Source of the DNA: VAZQ01 sp963702695
GTDB lineage: Bacteria; Pseudomonadota; Alphaproteobacteria; Rhizobiales; Xanthobacteraceae
Assembly (NCBI GenBank): GCA_963702695.1
Contig: CAVPDS010000003.1
Location: 186,001 to 250,000 of the forward strand
Length of the DNA: 64,000 nt
Direction of reading: 5' to 3'
Positions 18,577-27,311 of this stretch are shown one piece after another. The translations under genes and the position numbers were made by a program. The notes below the pieces were generated by a model. It was not told the DNA's origin and did no database searches. It saw nothing but the letters and a program-made list of their open reading frames with translations. Within the stretch, counting starts at the first letter, position 1. Each line of letters begins with the position of its first letter.

Positions 18577-21500
18577 ATGAGCGGTGCGGCGCGCGCAGCG
18601 ACGGCTCCGACATACGCCAAGGCCTCGCGCCAGGCCCAGCCGTCGCCGCATGCGCGTCAGCGGGCCAGCGAGCCTTCGACCGGTCGCTTCGAACGCGAGG
18701 CGGACGCACTGGCCGCCGTGGCTGTGGACGGCGGATCGACGCCATTGCCCGGCTATTCGCTGACAGGAATTCCGGTCATCCAACGGAAATGCAAATGCGG
18801 CAACGACGCTGCGTCCGGCGGAACGTGCGAAGAATGCGCCGGCAAAGCGCAGGTGCAGACCAAGCTCAGGATCGCAGAATCCGGTGATCCGCTGGAACAG
18901 CAGGCCGACCGGATAGCGGAACGTGTGACTAGCGATTCCGTGCATTCGCCCGCGCAAGTGAGCGGGCACGATACCGGACTCGGCGAGCTCAACATCGCCC
19001 GCCGGGCGCTCCCCGAACCGGCTCGCGACAACAGCCATTCCGGCGGCGTGGTCGAGACCGCGCTCGCGCAGTCCGGTGCATCATTCGAGAGTGCTGCACG
19101 GCGCGACATGGAGCGGCGGTTCGGGCACGATTTCTCCCAAGTGCGCGTGCATACCGGGCCAACGGCCGGGCAGGCGGCCGATGCGCTTCATGCACGGGCG
19201 TTCACCTATGGCCGCGACGTTTACTTCGGCGAGGGGCAATACAGCCCCGGCACCGCCCACGGCCGGCGCCTGATCGCGCACGAGCTGGCGCATGTGCTGC
19301 AGCAGTCGCCGGCGATCCATCGCCAGGAGAAAACGCCCGCTTCCAACCAGGACAAATACTGCCATCACGACGAATTGCGCGGGGTGAATCGGAAGATCGA
19401 CACGTGGGTCTACCTCATCATGCTGACGGCTGCAGCCGGCGATACCTACGAGGCGTTGAAGGAGCGCGAACTGCCGAAATGGATCGATTGGCGATATGGC
19501 AAGATCCCAGCCGAGGACAAAGCGAAGATCCTGGCGGCGATTAGAGGAGCGCCAAGAACGGCTGACGGGGCGAACGTCGCGATCACCGCGGGTTGCCAGT
19601 ATTCGATTGGCCTCGATTTTCCCACCTATGCCGCGCTCAACAGGATTGGCGACAAGAACAGGCCGGCAGCCAAGCAAGGCGGTGGTGAAGGCGGCAAGGG
19701 CGGCGGCGGCAAAGAGGGCAAAGGCCCCGGCGGCGGCAGCGTCATCGCGGGCAAGAAGGGCAAGCCGTCGACTGCGCCGATACCGGAAGAAGACCCGACC
19801 ATCGGGATCGGCGAAGCGGCAAAAGAGTTGGAGAAGATCAAGCACGACAAGACCGCCACGGTCCATGTCGATCTTACGATCTTCGAGAAGGATCCAAAGC
19901 TGTCGAAGCACCTGCTGGATTCGCTGGAGCATTTCGCGGGCCGTGCGATCAGCGCGCAGGATACTGCGGCTGCCGCCGACGGGCTCTCAGCCGATGAGCT
20001 GAATGCAATCATCGGCGGCAACGCGTCCTATCGCATGCTCACCAATGTCTATACGCAAGGCTGGAACGAGTTCAAAGCCGCCGGTGGAAAGGACGCGGAC
20101 CCATTCTTCATGTTGGAAGAGGCGCTGCTGGAACAGCTTGCACGCGGCAATCCCACTGCGGCGACCAACAAGCTGGAGATCGGCCACGGCAATCTCACCG
20201 GTGAAGACAAGATCATCGGCATTCGAGATCGCGATCGGGGTTGGCTGCTCTATGACGAGACCGGCACGCCGTTCCCCGGATTTTCCGGCATGGGCTTTCG
20301 CGACCACGGCTATGTCGGCTCGCGGGTGAAGCCGGATGGCGGGCTGCTCGATTCCTTCCAACTGAACATCGCGAACATAGAAGATCCCGGCCTCTACGCG
20401 TTGCTCAACACGGTACGCATGAACCTTAGCGATCCGACGCGCGTGACGCTCCAGGCGGCTAATTTCATTTTTCACAATGTGGAGATCCTGAAAGACGGCA
20501 TCATTCAGGAAGTTCCTGCGAAGATCAGGGACGCACTCAAGGATACCCTGAAATACTTTATTGGCTTCATGGTGGGAGAAGCCGCCTCGTCATTCATGAT
20601 GAAATCTGCGAATCCGACGTTGATGGGCGTCGGCTTGGCGCTGAAGCTTCTCCTGAAAGGCGCCGAGTATGCAATGGACGTCGAGATGTATGGCTCGATC
20701 GTCGACACGCTTTACGAGGCTGGCCGTCATCTGGTGAAGATCGAAAAGCGCCCGGACGGGACATTCACGAACCTCTCGGCACGCCACCTGCGCAACGCGA
20801 AGGCTCCCCTTGTCAGCCTGCTGACACAGATCGGCCTGCTCGGAGGCATGAAGCTCAGCGGCAAGCTCATCGGCATCATCCTCAAGCTGCGCGCCGGCGG
20901 GAAAGCGGAAATCCATTGCTCACATTGCACGATCACGGACACCACGGACGCTCCCGCCAAAGGTAAGGCTGAAGTTACGGGCGAACCGAAAGTGGAAGGG
21001 AAGGACGAACCCGGCAAAGCAGCGGAGAAAGACGAACCAACCAAAGAAAAAGGAAAAGACGAACCGGGCAAACAGGAACCACAAAAGGCGGACGATCCCA
21101 ACGCACCCAAGGAAGGCAAGCAGACGAAGCCGCCGGCGGAGGGGGGCAAGGATGCCGGCGAGCAGGGCAAAGCTGAGACATCAGAGGCAAAACGGGACGC
21201 CGCCAAGCGCAGCATGGATGCGGCGCAAGCGCGCTTTGGCCGGTTCAAGTCGCTGATCGAAGCGCTGGCGGCGGCCCGCAAGAGGCTGCAGGACGCGAAG
21301 AATCGTCAGGCGGTCCAGCGTGGCGGTAGTCTCGAATCCAACGCCGCGGTTCGCGACGCGCAGGCGCAAATCGCCGACATCCTCAGCGCGCTGAAGAAGG
21401 AATTCGACGTCGATCCTAACGACTCCCGCGCCCTGGACGCCAAGCGGCAGGAACTCATCGGCGATTTCAAGCAGGCCAAGGATGCCTTCACGCCGCTCGA

Positions 21501-22392
21501 TGTGCAGTTGGACCCGGGGAAATATCGGGCCAAGTTGCCTTGCTTTGCTGCGGGCACGCCCGTCGCTACGCCGCAGGGGCTGCGCTCCATCGAGGCGCTG
21601 ACCGCAGGCGACCAGGTGATCGCCTTCGATTTTCAGACCGGGCGGTTCGAGTCGGCGGCTGTGCTTGATGTGCAAGAGGCGATCACGGACCGGCTGGTGC
21701 ACATCAGCGTCACCGATCAGGAGATCGTCGCCACCGGCCGGCATCCGTTCTGGGTCGAGGACGTGGAGGGATGGGTTGAAGCCCATGCTCTTCGCGCGGG
21801 CATGCGGCTCAAGACCGTGGACGGCAGTGGCGGACGAATCGCGCAGGTCCGCGTTTCGCATGCCGCCGACACGCCGACCTTCAATCTCCAAGTGGAGAGA
21901 CTGAGCAGTTTCTGTGTCGGCCCGGGCGTGCTCGTTCACAACGAGGGCGTCGATGCCGGCCAGGGCGGAAGCTACCTCATCTATCGCCTCACCAATCCGG
22001 ATTTTCCCGGCCGGAGCTACATCGGCCAGACCACGACGTCAGGCAAGGCGGGCAAGTCACGCGGCGCGCAGGTTCGCAAGGGCGAGCATGTCAAGGAAGC
22101 GGATGTGGAGATCGAAGCGATCAAAGCCGAACTGGCGGGAAAACCGCCATCTCCCGAAGTCCAGGCGAAGCTCGACTTCTTTGAGTTTAAGAAGGGCGCC
22201 AGCGTCGAAGTGCTGGTTTACGGAATCGGCAATCAGTCTCAGGCCGACTGGCTTGAGCAGCAAAATATCGACATCGAGCGGCAGCTCAAAGGCGACAGCA
22301 ATGTGGTGAACCGGCGCAATCAGATCAGCAAGGAACGCATACAGGAGGCGAAAGAAGAAATTCTCAAAGACCCGAAGGTCAAATGCGAGTGA
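18577..22392 (+). CDS. Polymorphic toxin candidate: DUF4157 - Hint - GIY-YIG-like nuclease
   Basis: Start is the ATG at 18577 with GGGAGG upstream; an in-frame GTG at 18559 lacks such support. The product has 1271 residues. Order: CKC...CEEC cysteine cluster (72-87); DUF4157 domain with ERRFGHDFSQVRVH and HELAH at 235-239; Gly/Lys-rich linker (about 365-390); a central region with hydrophobic helices (about 650-780); Lys/Glu/Pro-rich linker and coiled-coil-like helices (about 790-985); a Hint domain from C989 (CFAAGTPV) to HN at 1121-1122; then a GIY-YIG-like domain with LIY at 1134-1136 and YIG at 1148-1150. The Hint domain should release the terminal nuclease. The DUF4157 leader and locus position mark it as likely injected cargo. 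A 163-residue gene overlaps its 3' end. Confidence 0.88.
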   Translation: MSGAARAATAPTYAKASRQAQPSPHARQRASEPSTGRFEREADALAAVAVDGGSTPLPGYSLTGIPVIQRKCKCGNDAASGGTCEECAGKAQVQTKLRIAESGDPLEQQADRIAERVTSDSVHSPAQVSGHDTGLGELNIARRALPEPARDNSHSGGVVETALAQSGASFESAARRDMERRFGHDFSQVRVHTGPTAGQAADALHARAFTYGRDVYFGEGQYSPGTAHGRRLIAHELAHVLQQSPAIHRQEKTPASNQDKYCHHDELRGVNRKIDTWVYLIMLTAAAGDTYEALKERELPKWIDWRYGKIPAEDKAKILAAIRGAPRTADGANVAITAGCQYSIGLDFPTYAALNRIGDKNRPAAKQGGGEGGKGGGGKEGKGPGGGSVIAGKKGKPSTAPIPEEDPTIGIGEAAKELEKIKHDKTATVHVDLTIFEKDPKLSKHLLDSLEHFAGRAISAQDTAAAADGLSADELNAIIGGNASYRMLTNVYTQGWNEFKAAGGKDADPFFMLEEALLEQLARGNPTAATNKLEIGHGNLTGEDKIIGIRDRDRGWLLYDETGTPFPGFSGMGFRDHGYVGSRVKPDGGLLDSFQLNIANIEDPGLYALLNTVRMNLSDPTRVTLQAANFIFHNVEILKDGIIQEVPAKIRDALKDTLKYFIGFMVGEAASSFMMKSANPTLMGVGLALKLLLKGAEYAMDVEMYGSIVDTLYEAGRHLVKIEKRPDGTFTNLSARHLRNAKAPLVSLLTQIGLLGGMKLSGKLIGIILKLRAGGKAEIHCSHCTITDTTDAPAKGKAEVTGEPKVEGKDEPGKAAEKDEPTKEKGKDEPGKQEPQKADDPNAPKEGKQTKPPAEGGKDAGEQGKAETSEAKRDAAKRSMDAAQARFGRFKSLIEALAAARKRLQDAKNRQAVQRGGSLESNAAVRDAQAQIADILSALKKEFDVDPNDSRALDAKRQELIGDFKQAKDAFTPLDVQLDPGKYRAKLPCFAAGTPVATPQGLRSIEALTAGDQVIAFDFQTGRFESAAVLDVQEAITDRLVHISVTDQEIVATGRHPFWVEDVEGWVEAHALRAGMRLKTVDGSGGRIAQVRVSHAADTPTFNLQVERLSSFCVGPGVLVHNEGVDAGQGGSYLIYRLTNPDFPGRSYIGQTTTSGKAGKSRGAQVRKGEHVKEADVEIEAIKAELAGKPPSPEVQAKLDFFEFKKGASVEVLVYGIGNQSQADWLEQQNIDIERQLKGDSNVVNRRNQISKERIQEAKEEILKDPKVKCE

Positions 22393-22874
22393 AGGCACAG
22401 CGCATGTCGTGGTGGACTATTGGCATTCAGGACGACGAGATCGGCGATCAGCCCGCCAATCTGGTGGAGATCGCGCTCGACGATTTTGCGACGGCGCGCC
22501 GCGCCGACGGCGTGCCGCTGCCGACGCCCAAGGCATTTCTGGACGCCTTCGCGCGCTCGCTCCTTCGGCACGGCGTCGCGGCCGAATTCGACGGGATTGA
22601 GGAACGCGCCGCCGGCAAGGCACCGGTCTTTCATCCGGGCAGCGACAACGCCGACGACCCGCAGCTCGCATCGCTGACCGATGCGCTCGTCGGCAAGCTC
22701 AAGGATTGCTATCGCCAGCACCGCGATCGTGACGCGCGCGCGGCCGAACTGTGTGCGGTCGTCGCCTTCGTGCTGCGGCACAAGCCTGATCGTTTCCTGT
22801 CGCGCGCGAAGAGCTGGAATCTGCGACTTCTTCGGCCGGCCCTCAGTCCAGAAAAGCTTGAACATCGAGGATGA
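22383..22874 (+). CDS. Unknown protein overlapping the toxin gene; candidate immunity protein
   Basis: The ATG at 22383 lies 10 bp before the end of the GIY-YIG toxin gene; a second ATG at 22404 is possible. The 163-residue product (WWTIGIQDDEIGDQPANLVE near the start) is acidic in its first part and helical and basic toward the end. No secretion signal. It matches no eCIS structural family I know, and it interrupts the usual order between DUF4157 and baseplate genes. Toxins of the Hint/nuclease type usually have their immunity gene directly downstream, so that is the leading idea. It could instead be a cargo-loading chaperone. It ends 6 bp before the next gene. Confidence 0.6.
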   Translation: MRVKAQRMSWWTIGIQDDEIGDQPANLVEIALDDFATARRADGVPLPTPKAFLDAFARSLLRHGVAAEFDGIEERAAGKAPVFHPGSDNADDPQLASLTDALVGKLKDCYRQHRDRDARAAELCAVVAFVLRHKPDRFLSRAKSWNLRLLRPALSPEKLEHRG

Positions 22875-22880
22875 CGCACG

Positions 22881-23540
22881 ATGACGGCGCCGTTTCCAGG
22901 GTCTCCAAAACTCGTTCGCGGCGGTCTGGTCGAAGTCGATCCGCTCGCCGGCACCGTGCTGCGTATCATCGCGCTGCAATACAATCCGGATTCGCTGTCG
23001 CGCACGCTGCAGGTTCAGGGCGCGGGGGAAAGCGGCGAGCGGTCCGAGGCGCTGCGGCTCAAGGGCCCGGCGGTAGAAACCATCAAGCTCGAAGCCGAGC
23101 TCGACGCCGCCGACCAGCTCGAAGATCCAGGCAACAACGCGACGACGGTGCAGTTCGGTCTGCATCCGCAACTGGCCGCGCTCGAGTCGCTGGTCAATCC
23201 ATCGGTCTCCGATCTGGTCTCGCAGAACACACTGGCGCAATTCGGCACGCTGGAAATTGCCCCGGCCGAGGCCCCGCTGACCCTGTTCGTGTGGAGCGCG
23301 CAGCGCGTGCTTCCGGTACGCGTGACCGAATTCAGTATTACCGAAGAGGCTTTCGATCCCACGCTCAATCCCATTCGGGCCAAGGTGAGCCTGGGCTTGC
23401 GCGTGCTCAATGTCGACGATTTGCCGTTCTCCCATCGCGGCAGCACGATCTTCCTCAGCTATCTCCAGCGCCGCGAGTCGCTGGCCGCACGCGCGCCCAC
23501 CGGCACGCTAGACACGCTCGGTATCGGGAGCCTGCCATGA
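22881..23540 (+). CDS. CIS tube/baseplate adaptor protein (Pvc7/Afp7-like)
   Basis: This 219-residue protein contains IIALQYNPDSLSRTLQVQ near the N-terminus and a conserved FSITEEAFDPTLNPIRAKV segment, the signature of contractile-injection-system tube-type proteins related to Pvc7/Afp7. Afp7 lies at the base of the tube and links it to the spike hub. Overlaps the next gene (ATGA at 23537), which encodes a LysM/gpX-like protein. In Afp7 the LysM is fused; here the two parts seem to be separate genes. Confidence 0.85.
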   Translation: MTAPFPGSPKLVRGGLVEVDPLAGTVLRIIALQYNPDSLSRTLQVQGAGESGERSEALRLKGPAVETIKLEAELDAADQLEDPGNNATTVQFGLHPQLAALESLVNPSVSDLVSQNTLAQFGTLEIAPAEAPLTLFVWSAQRVLPVRVTEFSITEEAFDPTLNPIRAKVSLGLRVLNVDDLPFSHRGSTIFLSYLQRRESLAARAPTGTLDTLGIGSLP

Positions 23541-23911
23541 GCGATCCATTGCAAACACTGGAAGCCCTGCTGCAAAGCTCGGCGGCGGCGCCGCAGTTGT
23601 TTGCTCCGAACAGCCGCTATTATGGCTTGCCGACGCTGACGCAAACCTTTCCCGACGGGCGCACCATCAGCTACCTCACGCGCCGCTTCGTCCCACAGCC
23701 GGATCAGTTCTCTCTACTGAAGCTGCACGCCGTCGTGCAGAACGACCGGCTGGATATCCTCGCCGGCACCTATTTCAACGATCCGCAACAGTACTGGCGC
23801 ATCTGTGACGCCAACAACGCCATTCGCCCCAACGAACTGGTAGAGACGATCGGCCGTCAGCTCCGCATCACCCTGCCGCAAGGCATCCCCGGAACGGCAC
23901 AAGGCGTCTGA
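23537..23911 (+). CDS. LysM/tail-protein-X-like baseplate component
   Basis: The frame is open far upstream inside the previous gene; the ATG at 23537, overlapping that gene's stop, is the natural start. The 124-residue product has NDRLDILAGTYFNDPQQYWR followed by ANNAIRPNEL and RLRITLPQG, the pattern of LysM/gpX proteins that close the hub-tube interface. It probably works with the adjacent Pvc7-like protein. Confidence 0.75.
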   Translation: MSDPLQTLEALLQSSAAAPQLFAPNSRYYGLPTLTQTFPDGRTISYLTRRFVPQPDQFSLLKLHAVVQNDRLDILAGTYFNDPQQYWRICDANNAIRPNELVETIGRQLRITLPQGIPGTAQGV

Positions 23912-23912
23912 C

Positions 23913-25037
23913 ATGCTGGAGGGCATCAACCTTTCGCTGTTGATCGGACCGGGGGTGCCTGTCCCGGTCCCGGAAGACGTGCTGTACGCGCTCGACGCGG
24001 TGCAGGTGACGGGTTCGACGCAGACGAGCGGCTTTCAGCTTACTTTCAAGATCGGTAAGACCTCTTCGCTGCACATGCTGATCGCTGCTGGCTATCTGGA
24101 TCCGATCCTCACCCGCGTCATCATCATCGTCACACTGAATGGGCTGCCGAACGTCATCATGGACGGGGTCGTTACCCGCCAGGAGATCCAACCGAGCAAC
24201 GAGGTCGGCAAATCGACGCTCACTGTCACCGGCGAAGACCTCAGCCGGATGATGGATCTGGTGGAAATGCCGTTCATGCGCTTTCCCGGCATGCCGGTGA
24301 TCGCGCGGGTCTACGCGATCCTGGCGAAGTACGCGGTGCTCGGCGTCGTGCCGGTTGCCATTCCGCCGATCATTCCCGATATTCCCGATCCGCTGGAGGA
24401 AATCCCTACCCAAACCGGCACCGATCTCGCCTATATCCGTCAACTCGCCAGTCAGGCCGGCTATGTATTCTATGTCGAGCCTGGGCCGCTGCCGGCGCAG
24501 AGCATTGCCTATTTCGGCCCCGACATCCGCATTCCCGCGCCGCAGCCGGCGCTGAACGTCAACATGGATTCGCAGACCAATGTGGAGTCGTTGAGCTTTA
24601 GCCTCGACGGCCTGGCGAAGAAGATCGTGGTGCTGACCGTCTTCGATCCGGTCACGAAGAAAATTCCCATTCCGATTCCGGTACCGAACATCGACCCGCT
24701 GCGCCCGCCGATGGGCGTGCGCCTGTCCATTCCCAGCAAGCTCGAATTCGCCGAAGGCGGCGGCGGGCTCGGTCCCGCAGATGCCCTCAACCGTGCGCTC
24801 GGCATTATGTTCGGCGCCAACGATTCCATCAGTGGCTCCGGGTCGCTCGACGTGCTGCGCTATGGCCAGCCGCTGCGCTCGCGCATGATGGTGGGCGTGC
24901 GCGGCGCGGGGCTCGCCTATGACGGGCTCTATTACGTCAACAGCGTCACGCACAACCTCAAGCTCGGGGAATACAAGCAAAGCTTCAACCTGTCTCGCGA
25001 CGGACTCATTTCCAACACGCCTGTGGTGATCCCATGA
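23913..25037 (+). CDS. Baseplate hub protein, late-control gpD/gp27-like
   Basis: A 374-residue protein with beta-rich gpD/gp27 character: an N-terminal FQLTFKIGKTSSLHMLIAAG region, then GVVTRQEIQPSNEVGKSTLT and EDLSRMMDLVE, and a C-terminal YDGLYYVNSVTHNLKLGEYK segment typical of hub proteins. It forms the ring into which the spike fits. In Afp8 the hub and spike are one polypeptide; here they are adjacent, overlapping genes (4 bp). Confidence 0.88.
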   Translation: MLEGINLSLLIGPGVPVPVPEDVLYALDAVQVTGSTQTSGFQLTFKIGKTSSLHMLIAAGYLDPILTRVIIIVTLNGLPNVIMDGVVTRQEIQPSNEVGKSTLTVTGEDLSRMMDLVEMPFMRFPGMPVIARVYAILAKYAVLGVVPVAIPPIIPDIPDPLEEIPTQTGTDLAYIRQLASQAGYVFYVEPGPLPAQSIAYFGPDIRIPAPQPALNVNMDSQTNVESLSFSLDGLAKKIVVLTVFDPVTKKIPIPIPVPNIDPLRPPMGVRLSIPSKLEFAEGGGGLGPADALNRALGIMFGANDSISGSGSLDVLRYGQPLRSRMMVGVRGAGLAYDGLYYVNSVTHNLKLGEYKQSFNLSRDGLISNTPVVIP

Positions 25038-25582
25038 CCACTTCGACGTCGACTGCGCAAGCACGCACCTTCTATGGAAAATATCGCGGCACGGTGATCA
25101 ACAACGTCGATCCGATGATGCGTGGACGGCTGTTGCTCGAAGTGCCCGACGTGGTCGGCTTCACGCCGTCGAGTTGGGCCGAGCCTTGTGTGCCGCTGGC
25201 CGGTCCCAGCGGGCCGCCAATGGGCGTCTACATGGTGCCGCCGATGGGGGCGGGCGTCTGGGTTGAATTCGAGCAGGGCGACCCCTCGAAACCGATCTGG
25301 GTCGGTTGCCGCTGGGGGCTGCCGACGGACATTCCGCCGCTGGCGCTGCTGGGCTTGCCGATCTCGCCCAACATCTGCCTGCAGACGGCGGGGCAAGCGA
25401 TGCTGATGCTGAGCGACATGCCGCCCACGCCGGTGACGGGCGGCATCGTGCTGAAGAGTCTCACCGGCGCCTCGCTGGTGGTGAACGACGCCGGCATCTT
25501 CATTCAGAACGGCAAGGGCGCCTCGCTGACGATGGTGGGGCCGGCCGTCGACATAAACCTAGGTGCGCTGACGATCGTGTGA
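25034..25582 (+). CDS. Spike protein, gp45/gpV/gp5-like OB-fold baseplate protein
   Basis: The 182-residue product contains YRGTVINNVDPMMRGRLLLEVPDV and PPMGAGVWVEFEQGDPSKPIWVG, diagnostic of the phage baseplate assembly (gp45/gpV) OB-fold. The rest is a beta-rich repeat ending in ASLTMVGPAVDINLG, which likely forms the trimeric needle. It sits below the hub and carries the PAAR-like tip encoded by the next gene. Confidence 0.92.
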   Translation: MTTSTSTAQARTFYGKYRGTVINNVDPMMRGRLLLEVPDVVGFTPSSWAEPCVPLAGPSGPPMGVYMVPPMGAGVWVEFEQGDPSKPIWVGCRWGLPTDIPPLALLGLPISPNICLQTAGQAMLMLSDMPPTPVTGGIVLKSLTGASLVVNDAGIFIQNGKGASLTMVGPAVDINLGALTIV

Positions 25583-25589
25583 GGGCGAG

Positions 25590-25907
25590 ATGCCGGGACC
25601 GATATTGCATTTCGGAGCTGTCGTACTCTGCGCCCACGGCGGGCAGGCGATGCCAACCGCGCCGGTGCCGCGCGTGCTCGTCAGCGCGCAGCCGGTTGCC
25701 ACGATCACCGCGCCTTACGCGGTGGCGGGATGTCCGTTCGTGCCGCCAGCGGCCGGCCCCTGCGTCACCGGGCAATGGGTGGTCGGTGCTACCCGCGTGC
25801 TGGCGATGGGGCAGCCGGTTGCGATCCAGGGCGGTGTGGCGGTGTGCGCGCCCACCGGGACACCGCTGATGCCGATGGTCGTGCAGCCACGCGTGATTGC
25901 GATGTGA
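25590..25907 (+). CDS. PAAR-like spike tip protein
   Basis: This 105-residue, Gly/Pro/Val-rich protein has evenly spaced Cys and His (LCAHGG, GCPFVPP, GPCVTG, VCAPTG) and the short beta turns expected of PAAR-like tip proteins (Afp10/Pvc10 type), which bind a metal ion and sharpen the spike. It follows the spike gene by 7 bp, the usual order. No cargo extension is fused to it. Confidence 0.8.
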   Translation: MPGPILHFGAVVLCAHGGQAMPTAPVPRVLVSAQPVATITAPYAVAGCPFVPPAAGPCVTGQWVVGATRVLAMGQPVAIQGGVAVCAPTGTPLMPMVVQPRVIAM

Positions 25908-25914
25908 GGCGCAG

Positions 25915-26283
25915 ATGAACCTCGCTTATTCCTATCAGTTCGGGTCCGACGGCCGCACAGCACAGAGCAGCGACGCGGTGCATGTTCGCGATCTCATCGA
26001 GCAGGTGCTGTTCACCGCGCCGGGTGAACGTGTGATGCTGCCCGATTTCGGCAGCGGCGCGGCGCGTCTCGTCTTTGCGCCGAACTCCGTCGAATTGGCC
26101 GCCGCGACGCAGATGCTTGTGCAAGCCTCGCTGCAGCGCTGGCTGGGCGAACTGATCGTCGTGCAGGGCGTGACGGTGGCCGCCGATGACGCGACACTCA
26201 CCATCACCATCCAGTATCTGCTGCGCAGCACCGAACAGGTCGAACTGCAGACCTTCCAGCGTCCGCTCGGAGGGCCGTCATGA
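25915..26283 (+). CDS. gp25/gpW-like baseplate wedge protein (Afp9-like)
   Basis: I take the ATG at 25915 with GAGG upstream. The 122-residue product contains VRDLIEQVLFTAPGERVMLP and DFGSGAARLVFAPNS, the hallmark of the gp25-like family. Gp25 starts sheath polymerisation on the baseplate through its EPR-like region. Its stop codon overlaps the ATG of the J-type wedge gene. Confidence 0.92.
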   Translation: MNLAYSYQFGSDGRTAQSSDAVHVRDLIEQVLFTAPGERVMLPDFGSGAARLVFAPNSVELAAATQMLVQASLQRWLGELIVVQGVTVAADDATLTITIQYLLRSTEQVELQTFQRPLGGPS

Positions 26284-27311
26284 TCTACACTTGTTGCGAT
26301 AAGCGGCGGCGCGACGCGGTGGCCGCCGACCCGACGCTCAACGGCATCGACTACCTCGAAGTGATCGATTCCGATCTGTCGGATACCGATCCATTGCGGC
26401 AACGCACGCTGCTGGTGCATTGTCTCAAGCCGCTGCCGGCCGGCCCCTATGATGACAAGGTGCGGATCGAGGGTGGCGAGCGAATCAAGAATATCAGTGT
26501 GGACTGGGCGGCATCGGCCACGCCGGAGCCCGCGCCGCTTTCCGCGCCAGGCGAGGCGGACACCGCCGCGATCGTCGCTGCGTTGTTGGACGCCGCCTCG
26601 GTCCTCGTGGTGCGCGTCAGCGAGGCGGGGGACTTTTCCACCTACACGCTGCGGCTGGTGGCGTCCGCGCTGAGCAATCTACCGCTCGCCAATTTCGATC
26701 CACCCCTTGCGGCGATCGATTTCGGCTTCAAGGTAGATTGCCCGTCCGACTTCGATTGTGCGCCGGTCGCGATCTGTCCGCCGCAACCCGTGACCCCGCC
26801 CGAGATCAACTATCTTGCGAAGGATTATGCGACCTTCCGCCGGCTGCTGCTGGATCGCATGGCGCAACTGGTGCCCAACTGGGCGCAGACGAGCGAAGCG
26901 GATTACGGCATCGCGCTGGTCGAACTGCTGGCCTATGTCGGCGATCAGTTGAGCTATCAGCAGGACGCTATCGCGACCGAAGCCTATCTCGGCACGGCGC
27001 GTCGGCGCATCTCGCTCAGGCGACACGCCGTGCTGGTCGACTATCCCATGCATGACGGTTGCAATGCGCGGGCATGGCTGCAGCTTCAGCTTTCGGCCCC
27101 CAGCCTGACGCTGGCAAAAACCACGCAATTCCTGACCCGCTGCCCCGGCTTTCCGGTCGGCATCGCCAGCGGCTCCGCCAAGCTTGAAGACGCCATGCTC
27201 CTCACTCCGCTGGTCTTTGAACAGTCTTTGAATCACTTGAGACGCCGACGCTGCACGCGGCGCACAACCAGATGTCGTTCTACACCTGGAGCGATCAGCG
27301 CTGCTGTCTGA
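26280..27311 (+). pseudogene. Baseplate J-type wedge (Afp11-like), N-terminal part of a broken gene
   Basis: The 343-codon frame encodes the N-terminal third of a putative baseplate assembly protein, with INYLAKDYATFRRLLLDRMA and ALVELLAYVGDQLSYQQDAI. After VFEQSLNH the frame turns into an Arg/Thr-rich out-of-frame tail and stops at 27311. In the frame of the downstream ORF, the text FESLETPTLHAAHNQM begins right at this point. Removing 11 bp of a local duplication (27214-27232) rejoins the two as one protein of about 860 residues. The gene therefore looks frameshifted; an alternative is that both halves are made separately and assemble. Confidence 0.8.
27214..27232 (+). repeat. 11-bp tandem duplication causing a frameshift
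   Basis: TCTTTGAA occurs at 27214-27221 and again at 27225-27232, separated by CAG. Deleting one 11-bp unit restores the reading frame between the two halves of the J-type wedge gene. Confidence 0.8.

Noticed and set aside
27100..27130. Programmed -1 frameshift at the GCAAAAACC run upstream of the wedge-gene break
   Set aside because: The -1 frame has a TGA at 27218-27220 between this run and the second half, so slippage here could not join the two parts.
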